Positions 46,984-60,060 of a stretch of 64,000 nucleotides of DNA are shown here, piece after piece. The notes below the pieces were generated by a model. It was not told the DNA's origin. It saw nothing but the letters and a program-made list of their open reading frames with translations, and did no database searches. Origin of the DNA: Adenophora triphylla var. japonica. Lineage: Eukaryota; Streptophyta; Magnoliopsida; Asterales; Campanulaceae. Location of the stretch: assembly GCA_022495995.1 (NCBI GenBank), contig JAFEMH010001358.1:310001-374000 (forward strand). Direction: 5' to 3'. Made by a program: the position numbers and the translations under genes. Position 1 is the stretch's first letter. The number at the start of each line of letters is the position of its first letter.

Positions 46984-49900
46984 GTTCATATGGTTAGATT
47001 CGAATTGGCATGCTAGAAAGTTGTTATAAATTGTTTATAAAATGTTCTAGGCTTGCTTGTATGAGTTAGATTTAATTGTTTATGAGAAACAATTTGCTAA
47101 TCTGCGAAAATCGTTTCGATTATGTTGAATTAAATCCGTAAAAGCCGTTTACTTGATTTGATTGCATATATGATTGGAATTGATTGAAATTTAAAATTCG
47201 CCAAATCGGCAACTTATGTCGTGCGACATAGTTGGCCACGAGGAGAAAATTCGCACTGGCTAGTTATGTCACGCGACATACTTAGCCACCGGCTAGTTAT
47301 GTCACGCGACATAATAAGCCAAATCCGGCGTAGATCAATTTGTTTAATTTTTCTCGCTAATCCGTGATTGTGTTCTACAATCCGAGATGTTTTATGTCTT
47401 AATCTGGATGCTATAAATTTCTCGAAATTAAGTTTATAGGTCTATGCTAGATTAATTCATTATTTATGCATGCTTAATTAATTTAAATGTGTTTTTATTA
47501 ATTATTGCGATGCATGAATTATTTGTTCTTAAGTGTTAAGAATTTTATTAGATGTTTAGTTGAAACATTGAATTGAGAATTCCTAAATGTTTGATTGAAA
47601 CATTAAATTTTGGTTTTCTCGATTGTTTATGAGAAACAAGTCAGGTTTACGCAAAATTTGAAGGAATCTCGATTGTTTATGAGAAACAAATCTGTTTATA
47701 AATCTATGCGAAATTGTATAATAATATATGCTCGCTTAATTAATTAAAAGATGTTTATTTAATTGTTGCGTTGCATAATTATTAAAGTGTTCGTATGCTT
47801 GCTTAATTGTTTAAAAAGGTGATTTTATTAATTATTGCGTTGCATAAAGAACTGTTATAATTCTAGAATGTTTTTGAACATTGAATTATAGTTCACTAAT
47901 TGTTTATGAGAAACAAGTTAGTGTCTCGATTGTTTATGAAACAAGTCGGCTTTACAAGTAAGATTATGCTTTGCAATCAAACCGATATTGTAGTTGTACA
48001 TGTCTAGGAGAGTTCGTCTAAGGATTGGGTACTTAAGTAGTCCTTGTGGCTCACCAGCTTTCAGGAACTTACCCGGTGTACTTTACAGCTTATCTTTGTT
48101 GACATGCTTATGATCTATTTTAAAGAACCTTCATTTAATGTTTAAGTTTTATGCCACCCGAAAGTAAAACACTTGAGAAGTATTGGGATAGGTTGATGTA
48201 GTTTCGACTCGTTGGGTGCATCATTCTATTCTAAGTATGGAGCAAGATGAGATAATGGTTGATGTAGTTTTCGACTCGGTTGGGTGCATCGTTCCATGTA
48301 TCTCATACGTTTGAAATTGGTTAGACTTAATTGGTGCTTTCAAAAGAGTTTTGACCCAAGGCATAAGATGAGATTAAAACATGTTTTGACATATGATGTC
48401 TAAAATCTCATAAAGTATCTAAGAGTCACATATGATGTGATTGATAAATGTTATCTACCTAAATAACTTAATTTTGGGCATTGACTCAGTTAAACCAAAA
48501 TTGAAGTGAAATATGGATCTTAGCCCATTATAATTATATGATACATGCTTGTATTTGAAGGTGTATAATTTAATGGGAGTATTTGTAAAACACATTATTT
48601 GCTCTTAAATGATAAATGTGTTGGTATTGATATGTGTTCATATAATTTGTATATTTTGTTGTAGAAGTAGCATTACATAATGATAATTGCGATTCGTCCT
48701 TATGAAGGACAAAGTTCGAAAGGAATGATACAAATAATTTTGATTGGATCAAAAAGCCTAAAGAATGGTTCTTAGGTAAATTTGTACGTTCTTGACGAAT
48801 CCGTTCCTACTGAACCCATTGCAAATGTTGCAAAGGGCAAATAAGGAAGCAACATTAGAAACATATTGATGATTCTGACAATATTGCTTGCCTTGTAATT
48901 GCCACTCATGTTTAAAGGCTCTTATGAAGAACCTTGAACATATGGGAGTCACTTTTGTTCTAGAATAACGCAACAAGGAAACGTTCCAAATGCGAGCTAG
49001 GCAAAAGATGTATGTTGTGGTGAAGGCCCTTAATGCATGAGATGCAACAAGGAGCAATCCGCAAAAGTGTTAATGGTTAACACAAGAAAGGGGTTCATAA
49101 AGGAAAACAAAGTAGGTAAAGCAAAGATTGCTAAACCTAAGACAAAAAGTTGTCGAGCCGAAGAGGCTAAAACCCTAAGTGTCTCAAAAGGATGCAGTTT
49201 GCTGTCATTGCAATAAGATTGTCATTGGAAGCAAAGTTGCAAGGCTTATTAGGAAGGCCTAAAAGGTGAAGAAGGGCAATATGATTGCTACTACTTCGAG
49301 TATCTATATGATAGATATTTTCCTTTCAACTTCTTGTTCTTGGGTATATGATACCGGATTGGATCCCACATTTGTTTAAATGTGCAAGGAACAAAGAATA
49401 GAAAGCTACTCAAAGAAGGTAAATTAAACCTATGTGTAGAAATGGAGCAAGGGTTGCTACATTAGCCATAGGGACTTATGAAGTCACTTTACCTTGTGAA
49501 GTAGTACTTGTTTTGAACAAGTATGACTACGTTCCGAATTTGAGTAGGAGTATTATTTCGGTTTCTTAAATGGATGATGAAGGATATAATTTTCTTATTT
49601 TCAATAAGAAGTTTTATATTCATTTAATGATATGCCTTATTGTAATGCATATGTCATTGAATGGTCTTCATATCCTGGAAGATGAGAAACAAAATAATGT
49701 TGAAGATATCTATAATATAAATGGAAATCTAAACCGAACAATATGAACAACGCGTTCATATGGCATTGCCGATTGGTCGAATAAATAAGAAATATATATC
49801 TAAACTCCATTAACATGGACTTTTAGACTCATATGACCATGAGTCATTTGAGGAATGTTGATCTTGTTTATTGGGATTATTGACCAAACCACCCTACACT

Positions 49901-52372
49901 AATAGTAGTGGGAGGGCTAGTGCTTTATTGGTCATTATACATGAGATGTATGTGGACCATAAGAAGCATTGCTAGGGGAGGATTTTGGTGTTTCATCACA
50001 TTCACCAATGACTTATTAGATGTGACGATGTCTATCTAATGAAGTCCAAAGGTGAATCGTTTGAGATGTTTCGAACATTTCAAGGTGAAATACAAAAACA
50101 ACTTGGTAAAACTATTAAGTACTTCGATTAGATCGAGGTGGTGAATATTTGAGCCAAGAGTTTGACAATCATCTCAAAACTATGAAATCGTTTCAGAGTT
50201 GACTCAACCCGGAACACCATATTGTATGGTGTGTTTGAGAGGAGGAATTGAACCTTGTTAGACATGGTTCATTCGATGATGTGTCAAGTTGACTTTCCTA
50301 ATTCCTCTTGAGGATATGCATTAGAAGTAATGCGGTTGCACTGAATTGAGTCTTTACTAAATCGGTTCCTAAGGCCCCACATGAGATGTGGCATGGAAGA
50401 AAACTTAGTTTGTCTTTCATGAAGATTTGGGGTTGCGAGTCTTATGTAAAGAGACTTGTCTCTTATAAGTTAGCACCAAATCTGACAAAGTTATTTTCGG
50501 AGAATTAATCTTACAACCACAAAGAGAACAAAACGTTTGTTGCTCTATACGATTTGTTTCTTGAGAAATAGTTTCTCAATAAAGAATCTAGTGGGAGTAA
50601 AATCAATCTTGAAAAGAGTTCAAGAACCCGAAAATAATATGGAACCAAGAGTAGAGACGGAACCAAGTTCACAAAGAGTTGTGGAAACGGTTCGAGATGC
50701 ACAAGTCCATCGTAGATTGGATAGGTCACGATCCGAACTAAAGGAATAGTGATTTCTTGTTGCGGAAAGTGATGAAGTGGAAGTCATTGAGAATGACGAT
50801 CCTACTTACTATCTTGAGGCGATGTCCACTCCTAATTTGGATAAATGGTTAGGAACCATGGAATCCGAATTGCAATCCATGTTTGACAATCAAGTTTGGA
50901 ACTTGATTGGGCTACCTAAAGGTGTAAAAACTAAAGGGTGCAAGTAGGTCTTCAAGACCGACATGGATGGGAAGGTGTATACTTTCATGACTAAAAAAAA
51001 AATTGTAACAAAGGGATTTGGGCAAATTCATAGTATTGACTATGTTGAAACCTTTTTCGCCAGTTACAATGTTGAAGTCTGTTAGAATTTCAACTGCTAT
51101 TATCACATATTGTGACTATGTGATATGACAAATGGATGTCAAACGACTTTCTTTAAATGGAAAGATTATTAAGGATGTGTATAGTACACAACCCGAATAG
51201 TTTGTCGATCCAAGAAACTCTAATAAAGTATGCATGTTGCAAAAATCCATGAGATGGGTTGAAGCAAGCTTCAAGGAATTGGAATCTTCGTTTTGATGAA
51301 TTGGTCAAAGAGTTTGACTTCATCAAAGAACAAAGATGAATCTTGTGTATGCATGAAATTCAGTGGGAGCGTAGTATTATTTCTATTTTTTTATTACAAT
51401 GATATCTTACTCATTGGAAAAACTGAAGTTCCAACACTTAAGCCCGTCAAGTCTTGGTCAAGGAAAGGTTTCTCAATGATAGATATGGGTGAAGCCGCTT
51501 ACATCCTTGGCATCAAGATCTATAGAGATAGATCTAGAAGGATAAATTGGTTTGAGTCAAAGTGTTCACATTGACAAGATTCTTAGAAGAGTCTAAGAAG
51601 AGTAACTTGTCAATGGATCATGGTACTTCTCTTAGCAATACTCATTGTCTTATGACAACTGATGAGCAAAAGGGAAATGAATGAAGTTCCATATGCTTCG
51701 GCATTTGGATCTGTCATGTATGCCATGATTTGTGCTAGACTCGACGTTTCATATGCTCTAAGCATGACGAGTCGATACCAATTTGATCCTGTTGAGAACC
51801 ATTGGATGGCAGTCAAGATGATCCTTAAGTACTTAAGAAGAACTAAGGATACGTTCTTGACATATGGAAGTTAATCTTGTTGTAATGGTTACAAAGATGC
51901 TAGCTTCCAAACTGACAAAGTTATTTTAAAATCGCAATTAAGATTTATGTTTATGCTTATTAGAGGTGCGGCTTTGATTGGAAGAGTTCCAAGCAGAAAT
52001 TGTAGCCAATTCTACTACTAAGGCCAAATTTTAGCAACATATGATGTGGCTAAAAGAGGCAGTTTGGATCAAAAGTTCATTAGTGTTTTGGAAATGTTCC
52101 AAGTATCACTAATCGGTGAAACTCTTGTTATGACTATAGTGGTACCACTTGTGCCAACAATGGAACCAAGGTCACAACAACGATCCAAACACTCACTTAG
52201 ACGTTCTTTGAGGAATTCATAAAGAATGAGAAGACGTTAAAATATACAAAGTATCAACCGATGATGACATAAGGGATTCACTTACAAAGACCCTCGCACA
52301 GGCAGAAGCATGATGGTCATGTTAGATCCATGAGTATTCGATACATAAATGGAGCCTAGTGCAAGTGGGAGA
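46984..52372 (+). pseudogene. Copia gag-pol remnants
   Basis: Recognisable pieces: the GAG-pre-integrase block near 49740-49920 (INKKYISKLH, LLDSYDHESFEEC, LLTKPPY); integrase core ~49990-50250; RT ~50760-51580 with the active site read as YNDILLIGKTE (usually YVDD) and GEAAYILGIKIYRDRSRR; RNase H from 51660 (VPYASAFGSVMYAMICARLD, YQFDPVENHWMAVKMILKYL) to SLTKTLAQAEA near 52270. Stops and frameshifts occur every few dozen codons. 46984-48600 is a long leader with repeated TGTTTATGAGAAACAA units. Confidence 0.82.
47215..47313. repeat. Three TATGTCG palindromes in the Copia leader
   Basis: TATGTCGTGCGACATA at 47215-47230 and TATGTCACGCGACATA at 47265-47280 and 47298-47313. The first type also occurs in both LTRs. 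Confidence 0.9.
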
Positions 52373-53828
52373 TGTTAGTGTGTGTGCCCTAGGCTTATAG
52401 TTTCTATAAACCTTGTTGTATCATCTTTATCATTAATAAAGGAGAAATTTTATTTTGATTAATATATGTTTTGCATGTTTATTATATTAATCTGTGTCCC
52501 TAGTTATTTAGTGTAAGTTGGTAATGGATGATCATAGAGATGATCATATGCATAGAGATGCACATTACAAACTTGTAAATAACTAGTATAATTGTCAATG
52601 GATAATCATATGATGATTATATGCATAGAGATGCACATTGAAATTATGGGTACTTGTTAGAGAACAAGTGACTGGACTTGACCCGTATGAGATTTATGTC
52701 ATGGTCAAATGTCATAATTAAATCTCATATGGTTACTTCATTTAGTCCACTAGACACGAGATTATCATGACCTTACATATGATGAAAGTCATGTTTGATT
52801 TTAGTCAAACGGTATCTTAACACGATATCTATAAAGGCTATCTTTGGCATGATCGGATTCATGATGGGAAGGATGATAAGTCAAGATGGAATTTGTCCCT
52901 CGAAAGAGAGATGTTTTGCTTGGGCCCTTCGATGAGTGATAATGATGAAAGAGTGTGGCCACACCCCAATGTGATTGGATTATCATTATACTCAAGATCG
53001 AGAAAGCATTGAACAAATACAAGTTGACGTGAACCATGACTTGTGTTCAATATAACATCGTGAGACAAAGGGAGAAATGGAAGTGTACCATTGGAAACGT
53101 GAACTCTTACGTTGTGTTATTTGGGTAGACATAATGGCTTGCTAGAGTCCGCTTATGTCTTATGAGGGTCGATATGATCGGACTCATTGCCAACATAATA
53201 CAATCCTATTGGGTCACACACAAATAGAATAAATTGGTTGAACCGGGGGAAGAATGATTGAGAGTCTCAGTATTTGGCTACATATGTCGTGCGACATATT
53301 AAGCCAATGGCTTAATATACCGCGCGACATAATAAGCCCGTACGCGGTTTGACACTGTTCTCCTAATACGATTAGGAGACGTATTCTTACTATTGTAGTA
53401 TAAATACAGGGGTCTGTCATACCTAATTAGCTAGCCGAATTTTTCAATAAATTCTCAATAAAAAGTTCTCTCAATATTCTTCCATAGGTTTTGGAATCTA
53501 GCAATTCCCAACCCGAGAATTGTTCTCGACATTCATATTTGTGTGGATTACCAAAAGAGGGTCTTAATTTGTTCTAACAAAGCAAAGGCCTAGAGTTCAA
53601 ATCTGAAGATCCAAAGAAGTTGAAGATTCGAAGATTTGAAGATCAAAAATTTTGTGATTACGAATCACATAATTATCCGTTCGATAGCTCAAGACCGGAA
53701 AGCAATTAAGGTTGGTAAATTCTATCTCATAGGAATTCAATTTAATCGTATAGAACGGATCTTAGGGCTTGGGTTTTGTGTTAATTTGATGCTTAATTCC
53801 GCTGCGCATGGACCCATAAAACCCAACA
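52373..53828 (+). repeat. Copia 3' LTR
   Basis: 1456 bp, roughly 98-99% identical by eye to the 5' LTR. Many of the ~20 differences are single-base indels. It carries the same palindromes near 53280-53330. Confidence 0.95.
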
Positions 53829-54216
53829 CGACCTGACCTGGGATACCAAGTATAGCGGCATAGTCACTATTTACATCAATTACTATAAATTGTACCTTTG
53901 ATACGATCCTGAGGGGGTGTTGGCCTAGGTCGACGTCGAGCTCTATCTTGCCTTTTGCATCAACTCGATGATTGGTGAAGCCCTCCAACCTGCCATCATA
54001 TCTCTCCAACTGCTCATCATTAAGACCCATTTCTTTAAAAGTTTTGTAGAACAAAATATCCTTGCAGGCCCCCGTGTCGACTAAGAGTCTGCTCGTCGTA
54101 CATCCATCTATGAGACCTGGGATGACGAGAACTTGCTCTCTAGCTGCCATGTTAGTAGCCAATTCGTGGGGGAAGAAGCTGATCACCTCATCTCTGACTT
54201 CTCTTCTAGGGGGCAC
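53829..54216 (-). pseudogene. Tat aspartic protease
   Basis: SRLLVDTGACKDILFYKTFK holds the DTG active site; VQFIVIDVNSDYAAILGIPG precedes the Copia insertion. The remaining residues continue at 45505. Confidence 0.88.
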
Positions 54217-54296
54217 ATGTGGGGCTTTATTGAGTTGGAAGATTTTGTGCTTGATGGCCGTGTTGCTTGCTTGCTGTAATGACCCCTGTGTTCAAT

Positions 54297-55400
54297 CTAG
54301 GCCGCCTCGGTCCTTGCCGTCCACTGGCTGGGCCGCTCGCCTCCACCGGCTTGAGGTCTTTTCACATAAGCGTCGAGTCTCCCCGGTCGACCATTCTTTG
54401 TATAATGCGCTTCAAACCCAAACAATCTTCTCATGAGATGACCAAATGTCCTTATGGTAGTCACAATATTTGCTATTGTCCCTTCTAAATTTGTTGCCTC
54501 GGGTTCATTGGGACAGAGGAGCCGGCTCGATCGCATTCATAATCTCTCGTTCGACTCACCGTAAAGGGAGTGAAAGCCTCGTGTACCTTTTCTCTCGTAG
54601 CCCTTGCTCGTTCTTTCCATTTTTATTATTTCCTCCATTTTGTTGGAGTCTTTCTTATCATCGGCGACCTCCACCTCGGGGCTTTTACCATTCTTTTTCT
54701 CTTTCCTTTCCTCGGAAGAGCGACATTATACACCTTCTCAAACAACTCCCGTCGAGTTGTTACCGTACGAACCGTGAGTTCATAATCCATGCCTCGCGAG
54801 GAAATACCGTTTCTAAGCAATTAATGACTTCCCTATCGGTGAGGTCTTCCTCTATCTTATCAACCATTTCCTTAAACTTGGTGAAGTAGCTCATCGAGCT
54901 TTCATTCTTCGCCCGCACCAAGTTATTCAGATCGGTGACGCTTATCTTCCGAGCTCCCGCAATGAGAAGCGATCCAAGAACTTTGTCCTCAAGCATGTCC
55001 AAGTAGTGATGCTACCCGCGCGCACCGTTGAACCAAGTTAAGGCCGCCCTGAGTGTGCTTAGGAGGGCTTTGCACATATTGTCTTCCTCATTGGCAACAA
55101 AACACATTGTGGCTTCCGGATGTGCTATATGACTCCTTGCATTGGTCGATCCCGAATACTTCTCGTAAGTGGCAACCCGAAAGTAGGAGGAGGCCGACTA
55201 TCTCTCGATTTCTTTAGATAAAGGTCGAAGAGCAAAATCAATTCGTTCGACCTTTCCAAAGATCCTTTTCTTCTCCTCCTCCCATTGCTCAAACTTCTTT
55301 TTCATCAACAACCATTCCCTAGCACGGGTCTTTCATCTCGAGGGGGCGCAAAGCATTTGACTTCGGCCTTCACTTCTAGGGTGAGTCATCCGCCTACTCC
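54297..55400 (-). pseudogene. Tat gag remnants
   Basis: LLIAGARKISVTDLNNLVRA and SMSYFTKFKEMVDKIEEDLT, EVINCLETVFP are in retrotransposon-gag style. Nearer the protease, TIRTFGHLMRRLFGF and GRPGRLDAYVKRP are found in another frame. Heavily frameshifted. Confidence 0.6.
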
Positions 55401-56227
55401 TTCGTCCCCGTGGGAATGAGCCCTCTCTCGATCGTATTGGAGATCTTTGCTGTCACTTCCTTGTGGCGACCGCGCCTATAATCTCCAAATGGCGACTGCG
55501 CCTTTCCTCTTCCTTACGGGCGACTGCGCCCATTCCCTGCGTCTCTACGAGACCCCGACCTCTCGCGTCCCGGGCCGGCAAAACTTGTCTCGTTTCTATT
55601 AGCAGGCCGTTAAACGCGTCCTTAAGTCGACCGAGCCTCTTGCTCCCTCAAGCTTCTGCTGAGGCCGGCCCTTAGGTCGCATCGGGCACATGAACGACCG
55701 TGGGAGCACGCCGAACTATCCTGTTTTCACCATTCTCGCCCCACACCTTCATTCGCCTCAAACTCCCGGCTCGTCGCCCATTAGAAACCTAAGTGGGGCC
55801 ACTCTCTCGTAGCGTATGTCACCGTTCGCCTCCTCCACGGCTATCAAGTCGGCCGCAATGCGGGCTCGCTCCAACATCATCTCCTTCTTGCTCATGGGGT
55901 TGGTGGAGGACCTACCCCGCTTCCAACATTAACCCGAGCAGCTGGGACGTTTTGGAGGAGGTGGAACTCCTTACCCATCCATATGCCTTTTCCCTCTCCT
56001 CGTGTCGCAATCCTCGGCCATCAACAACACCGGTAGAGCGGGTGGCTCTACCATGAGGACGATTCGCTGGGAGGAGGCAAGTTCAAGTTTTCTACATTTG
56101 CGTTTGTATTCGTGTTGTTGTTGTTCACTTCTTCATGCCCAAGTGAAGCCTCGATACGTGTCCCTCCGAAGTCACCATTGTTGCGGAGTTGATAGAGTTT
56201 TCGAGGTCAAGTTTAAAGCACGATTCC
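55401..56227 (-). other. Tat leader / upstream gag region, no intact ORF
   Basis: GC-rich sequence between the primer site and gag. Short frames on both strands are low complexity (R/P/S-rich). No domain was recognised. Confidence 0.45.
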
Positions 56228-56241
56228 CAATGGAACCAAAC
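56228..56241 (-). promoter_or_regulatory. Candidate primer-binding site after LTR type 2
   Basis: On the minus strand TTTGGTTCCATTGG follows the LTR. It resembles a worn tRNA-Asp site (TGGCGCCGTTGCCGG), and is close to the one after LTR type 1 (62501-62517). Confidence 0.55.
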
Positions 56242-57375
56242 CGATGATGCATAAAATGGGTGATACCTGGGGTACCTAATCGCGGGAACGCGGCGTTGGA
56301 TTCCTGGACGAACGAACGGACGATGCGCAAAGCAGAGACACCGTTAGAGGCGCGGGGAGTTACCCCGCGCAAACCCTCCGGCGTGAGAATAAGCATCTGT
56401 GTTTTGAAGAACAAATATTGTAAATGAACAGTCGTATTCAAATGACAAAATTGCAGTTACCTTTGAACCGTTGTGGTTGTTCTCTATTTATAATTCCATG
56501 ATGATGGCGGTTATTTTTGGCATGACTGCATTGAGCTCCATAATTTAAGGGACGAGTTACATGATTGGAGAACGTGTCCTTGAATGGCTCCCGATTTGTA
56601 GGGAACCGGTTATGGAAAGAGTGGTGCGTACGTGCGGACCCATTAGGTCGACGCTTGTTGGTCGAGGTCGCTGTTGGGACTAGGTCGACCTGACCGCCTT
56701 CGTAGGTCGACGCTTGATGATGGTAGTCCCGGGTCATTGTTGGGACTAGGTCGATTAGGTCGGACGCTTGTTGGTCGAGGTCGCTGTTGAGCTTAGGTCG
56801 ATTAGGTCGACGCTTCCGGGTAAGTCGAGGTCGCCTGTTGGGACTAGGTCGATTAGGTCGACGCTTGTTGGTCGAGGTCGCTGTTGAGCTTAGGTCGATT
56901 AGGTCGACGCTTCTTTGGGTAAGTCGAGGTGCTTTGTTGGGACTAGGTCGATTAGGTCGACGCTTGTTGGTCGAGGTCGCCTGTTGAGCTTAGGTCGATT
57001 AGGTCGGCCGCTTGCTTTGAGTAAGTCGAGGTCGCCCGTTGGGACTAGGTCGATTAGGTCGACGCTTGTTGGTCGAGGTCGCCTGTTGAGCTTAGGTCGA
57101 CTGGCCGATGAGTAAGTCGAGGTCGCATGTTGGGACTAGGTCGACTCCGACTAATGGGCGAGGCTGGACCGTACCCGAAAGAGAACCCGGATCGTAGAGT
57201 CGGACCAAGCTAGGTCGGGACCTCGTAGATCGGACAATGAGCTTAGGTCGGCGATCGTGTTGATGGGCCTTGGGCCTAGTAATAGTGGGCCGACCTAATA
57301 GAGATGTGGTGGCAATAATGTCCGAATAATTGGGCTTCGCTTGTTGGGCCTAGCCCGTCACTTTTATTCCGTTCG
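56242..57375 (-). repeat. Tat LTR type 2, shared by two tandem units
   Basis: On the minus strand it is preceded by a polypurine tract (AAAGTTGGGGGCCAC) like a 3' LTR, and followed by a primer site and gag like a 5' LTR. The ends read CGAACGG and GCATCATCG, where TG/CA would be expected. It includes CTCACGCCGGAGGG (minus, ~56371-56390) and an expanded minisatellite, making it longer than type 1. Confidence 0.75.
56640..57130. repeat. Minisatellite within LTR type 2
   Basis: Units of TTAGGTCGACGCTTGTTGGT and CGAGGTCGCTGTTG recur about ten times, in ~50-bp and ~100-bp arrangements. Confidence 0.85.
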
Positions 57376-57739
57376 GTGGCCCCCAACTTTACGAGTTGAC
57401 TTTGTCGACCGAAGTTATAAGAAATTTGATGAAGACTTGGGTAGGTCATGCCTAGATGCTCGAGCAGTACTAGATGGTCGACCATTGATGACGTGGCTTA
57501 ATCTCGACCTTTTAATTGTTTCGAAGACCAGATCCGGATGCAACCTATGATGCTCGAACCTTATGAGAGAGGTTGCGGTGGTTGACAGGGCAAGGCCCTT
57601 GTAGATCTTAAAGAGGCCGTAGAAGATCACTTTCTTTGAAGGGGAGATCGATGCGGTTGAGGCCGACAAGTCCATATTGATTTGAAGATTTACCAAAATC
57701 ATGGATGGAGAGCAGTTTAACGAAGCTGACCAAGGTTGT

Positions 57740-58315
57740 AGTCGAGCTTGTTTAGAAAACGGGACTGCCCTAAATCTTCAGTCGGACCTGCTTAAGAAAG
57801 AGGTCGACTTAGGACATCGGTTGTCTGTTAAGGAACGAGACTGCCCTAAATCTTCGGTCGGACCTGTTTAACAACGAGGTCGACCTAGGACATCGATCGA
57901 GTCTGTTAAGGAACGAGATCGCTCTAAATCTTCGGTCGGACCTGTTTAAGAACGAGGTCGACCTAGGACATCGGTCGAGTCTGTTAAGGAACGAGACTGC
58001 CCTAAATCTTCCGTCGGACCTGTTTAAGAACGAGGTCGACCTAGGACATCGGTCGAGTCTGTTTAAGGAACGAGATCGCCTAAATCTTCTGGGTCGGACC
58101 TGTTTAAGAACGAGGTCGACCTAGGACATCGATCGAGTCTGTTAAGTAACGAGACTGCCCTAAATCTTTGGTCGGACCTGTTTAAGAACGAGGTCGACCT
58201 AGGACATCTGGCCGAGTACGTTAAGGAACGAGATCGCCTAAATCTTCTGGTCGGACTGTTTAAGAACGAGGTCGACCTAGGACATCGGTCGAGTCTGTTT
58301 AAGAAACGAGATTTG
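57740..58315. repeat. Minisatellite, ~78-bp period, about seven copies
   Basis: Units contain CTAAATCTTCGGTCGGACCT and AACGAGGTCGACCTAGGACA. It holds the same place (before the polypurine tract side) as the minisatellites of the other Tat copies, but the sequence is distinct. Confidence 0.9.
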
Positions 58316-58329
58316 TTGTAAGTTCGAGG

Positions 58330-60060
58330 TGACCGAGTTGAGTTCGGGTCGACCTAACTAATTTTGAGCCGGACTGACGGGCGAAGTTAATTGTTCTTTG
58401 GCGATTTTTTAAGGGAAGCCGATTGAAAATTTTATTTGAACTGATGGAGAGTGCACTCTCGTAATTGCCTTGGTGGAGTCAATTTTAAGTGGCCCCCATT
58501 CTTTTGCCACAAATAGCCACGTGACCATGTTTTGAACATATCTGTCTCCACTTTGTAGTTGGTAATGCCAAGGAACTTTCCTTCCTTTCTTATTTCGCAC
58601 ACTAGCTAGAGTCTTTTCTCGAAACCGAAGGTTAAGTTTGGGTTTCACCGTCAACGACAAAGAGAGACCTGAGCTTTGGAGCCCAACCAGTATGCACCGA
58701 CTAGGCGGTTTCAGGTCGCCAATATTCAGCAGTGTGTGGCCATTTATGCTCGACCTGTAAGCTATTCGAGTGACACTGGCTATGTTTGCTCGTCATTGTT
58801 GGCCGCTAGTTCGAGCTTGAGTTTGGTCGACGCCTAAATTCACAGATTCCGCTTGCCGTGTTTGTGGTTTGCTCGCCTAAATTATGCCCGTTACTCGAAT
58901 TTCTTATGTTGCTCGCACCATATTTTGAGCTGCCTCACTCTTGTTCGACTAAAGTCCTCAAAGAAGGATATTTGGCGATGTCACTAATCCGATCACCAAT
59001 AGCTCATAGAGAGCTAAGGTCAGCCAGTCTGGGCCGAATAAGGATGTGGGTACCTCGGTTGATATGTAAGTTTGAGGCTGCAATCTTCTTTTAGTGATCT
59101 GCCATCTATACCCTCTGTTGTTCGACCCACCATCCGAAGTGTAAATGTGATCATTGGTTGTGCTATTTGTTCATTTGTTCAAATCTGGGTGACTTGAGCT
59201 TTTCATCTGCCTCTCCTCTCGACCCGTTGAAGTTTGGGTCTTTAAGATAGATTAGGCGTCTGCAATTCATAGCCAGCTAGTCTTGATGGTATTCGACGTT
59301 TCCTCTTGGCCTGTCTTAATACTCGTTTGGCTATATTATTCGACATGCGAGTTGTTTCTTGCCGCACTGCAAATCTGGTCGTTGGCTCGATCATGGATAC
59401 ATCCCCGCTTGGCCTGCTTGGGCATGGGTGTTAACGTATCGAACGAGTTGTGACCTTATGAACCGATATCCCGACCTGCGAGCTATGTTGCTCGCCATAT
59501 ATGTTTGGAGGCCATGGCCTCTCATTGTAAGGAGCCCGGAGCCGATTTCCATGTCATTGCTATTGCATTAGACGAGGTAAGATCTTTCTCGTTTGTTTGA
59601 AGTGCTCGTTGGTTTGTTAGTCGACATTTCAATTGAAGAGTTAATTTGTATCCAGTCGAGCCGACTTTGTCAAGATGCTTCACGATGAGACCATTTTCCA
59701 ATTGAAGTGTGAACCCTCTAGGATCCAATTTGGGAGTGGTCTAACTCTTTGACTCTGTTCGAGGCCTTGTGTCGCCCTCGATCTTGATTTGCAGCTTCCT
59801 TGGTCCACAACATCTTGAGCTTGCTTGGACCGCTTGTAGGTCGGCCCTTCTTGGTCGAGCAAGGATGTGAGCTACCTGGCTAACTGTTACATTTATTAGC
59901 GAGGCCTTTTGTTCTCCTCGATTAGCCTCGCATAAGTGCACGCAATCAATCAGAGATACATATAATTTGTAAATTGCATATTTAAGCATGTTATTACGCC
60001 TTAGATTGAATTCGAAAGAAAAAACTAAGTATAGATGTGAAACTGATGCACCTGATGAAG
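58330..60060. other. Retroelement interior with no recognised gene
   Basis: Short frames on both strands gave no domain that I could identify. Confidence 0.4.

Larger units (their letters stand above)
45511..53828 (+). mobile_element. Ty1/Copia retrotransposon, 8.3 kb, degenerate
   Basis: LTRs at 45511-46967 and 52373-53828 begin TGTTAGTGTG and end AACCCAACA. A 5-bp target duplication CGACC lies at 45506-45510 and 53829-53833. A tRNA-iMet primer site follows the 5' LTR and a purine tract (AAGTGGGAGA) precedes the 3' LTR. The interior has Copia domains in Copia order, full of stops. It interrupts the protease of the Tat element, so it is the younger insertion. Confidence 0.95.
40829..56241 (-). 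mobile_element. Minus-strand Tat-lineage Gypsy element, split by a Copia insertion
   Basis: On the minus strand from the LTR at 56242: primer site, gag remnants, protease (54216-53829), [Copia 45511-53828], protease end and RT linker, RT with YVDD, RNase H, a second archaeal-type RNase H, integrase, minisatellite, and the first ~75 bp of the antisense ORF, cut by the plus-strand copy at 40828. A dual RNase H with an antisense ORF is characteristic of the Tat group. Many frameshifts and stops. Confidence 0.8.

Noticed and set aside
56787..57115. ORFs with repeated LGRLGRRL words
   Set aside because: They are translations of the LTR minisatellite.
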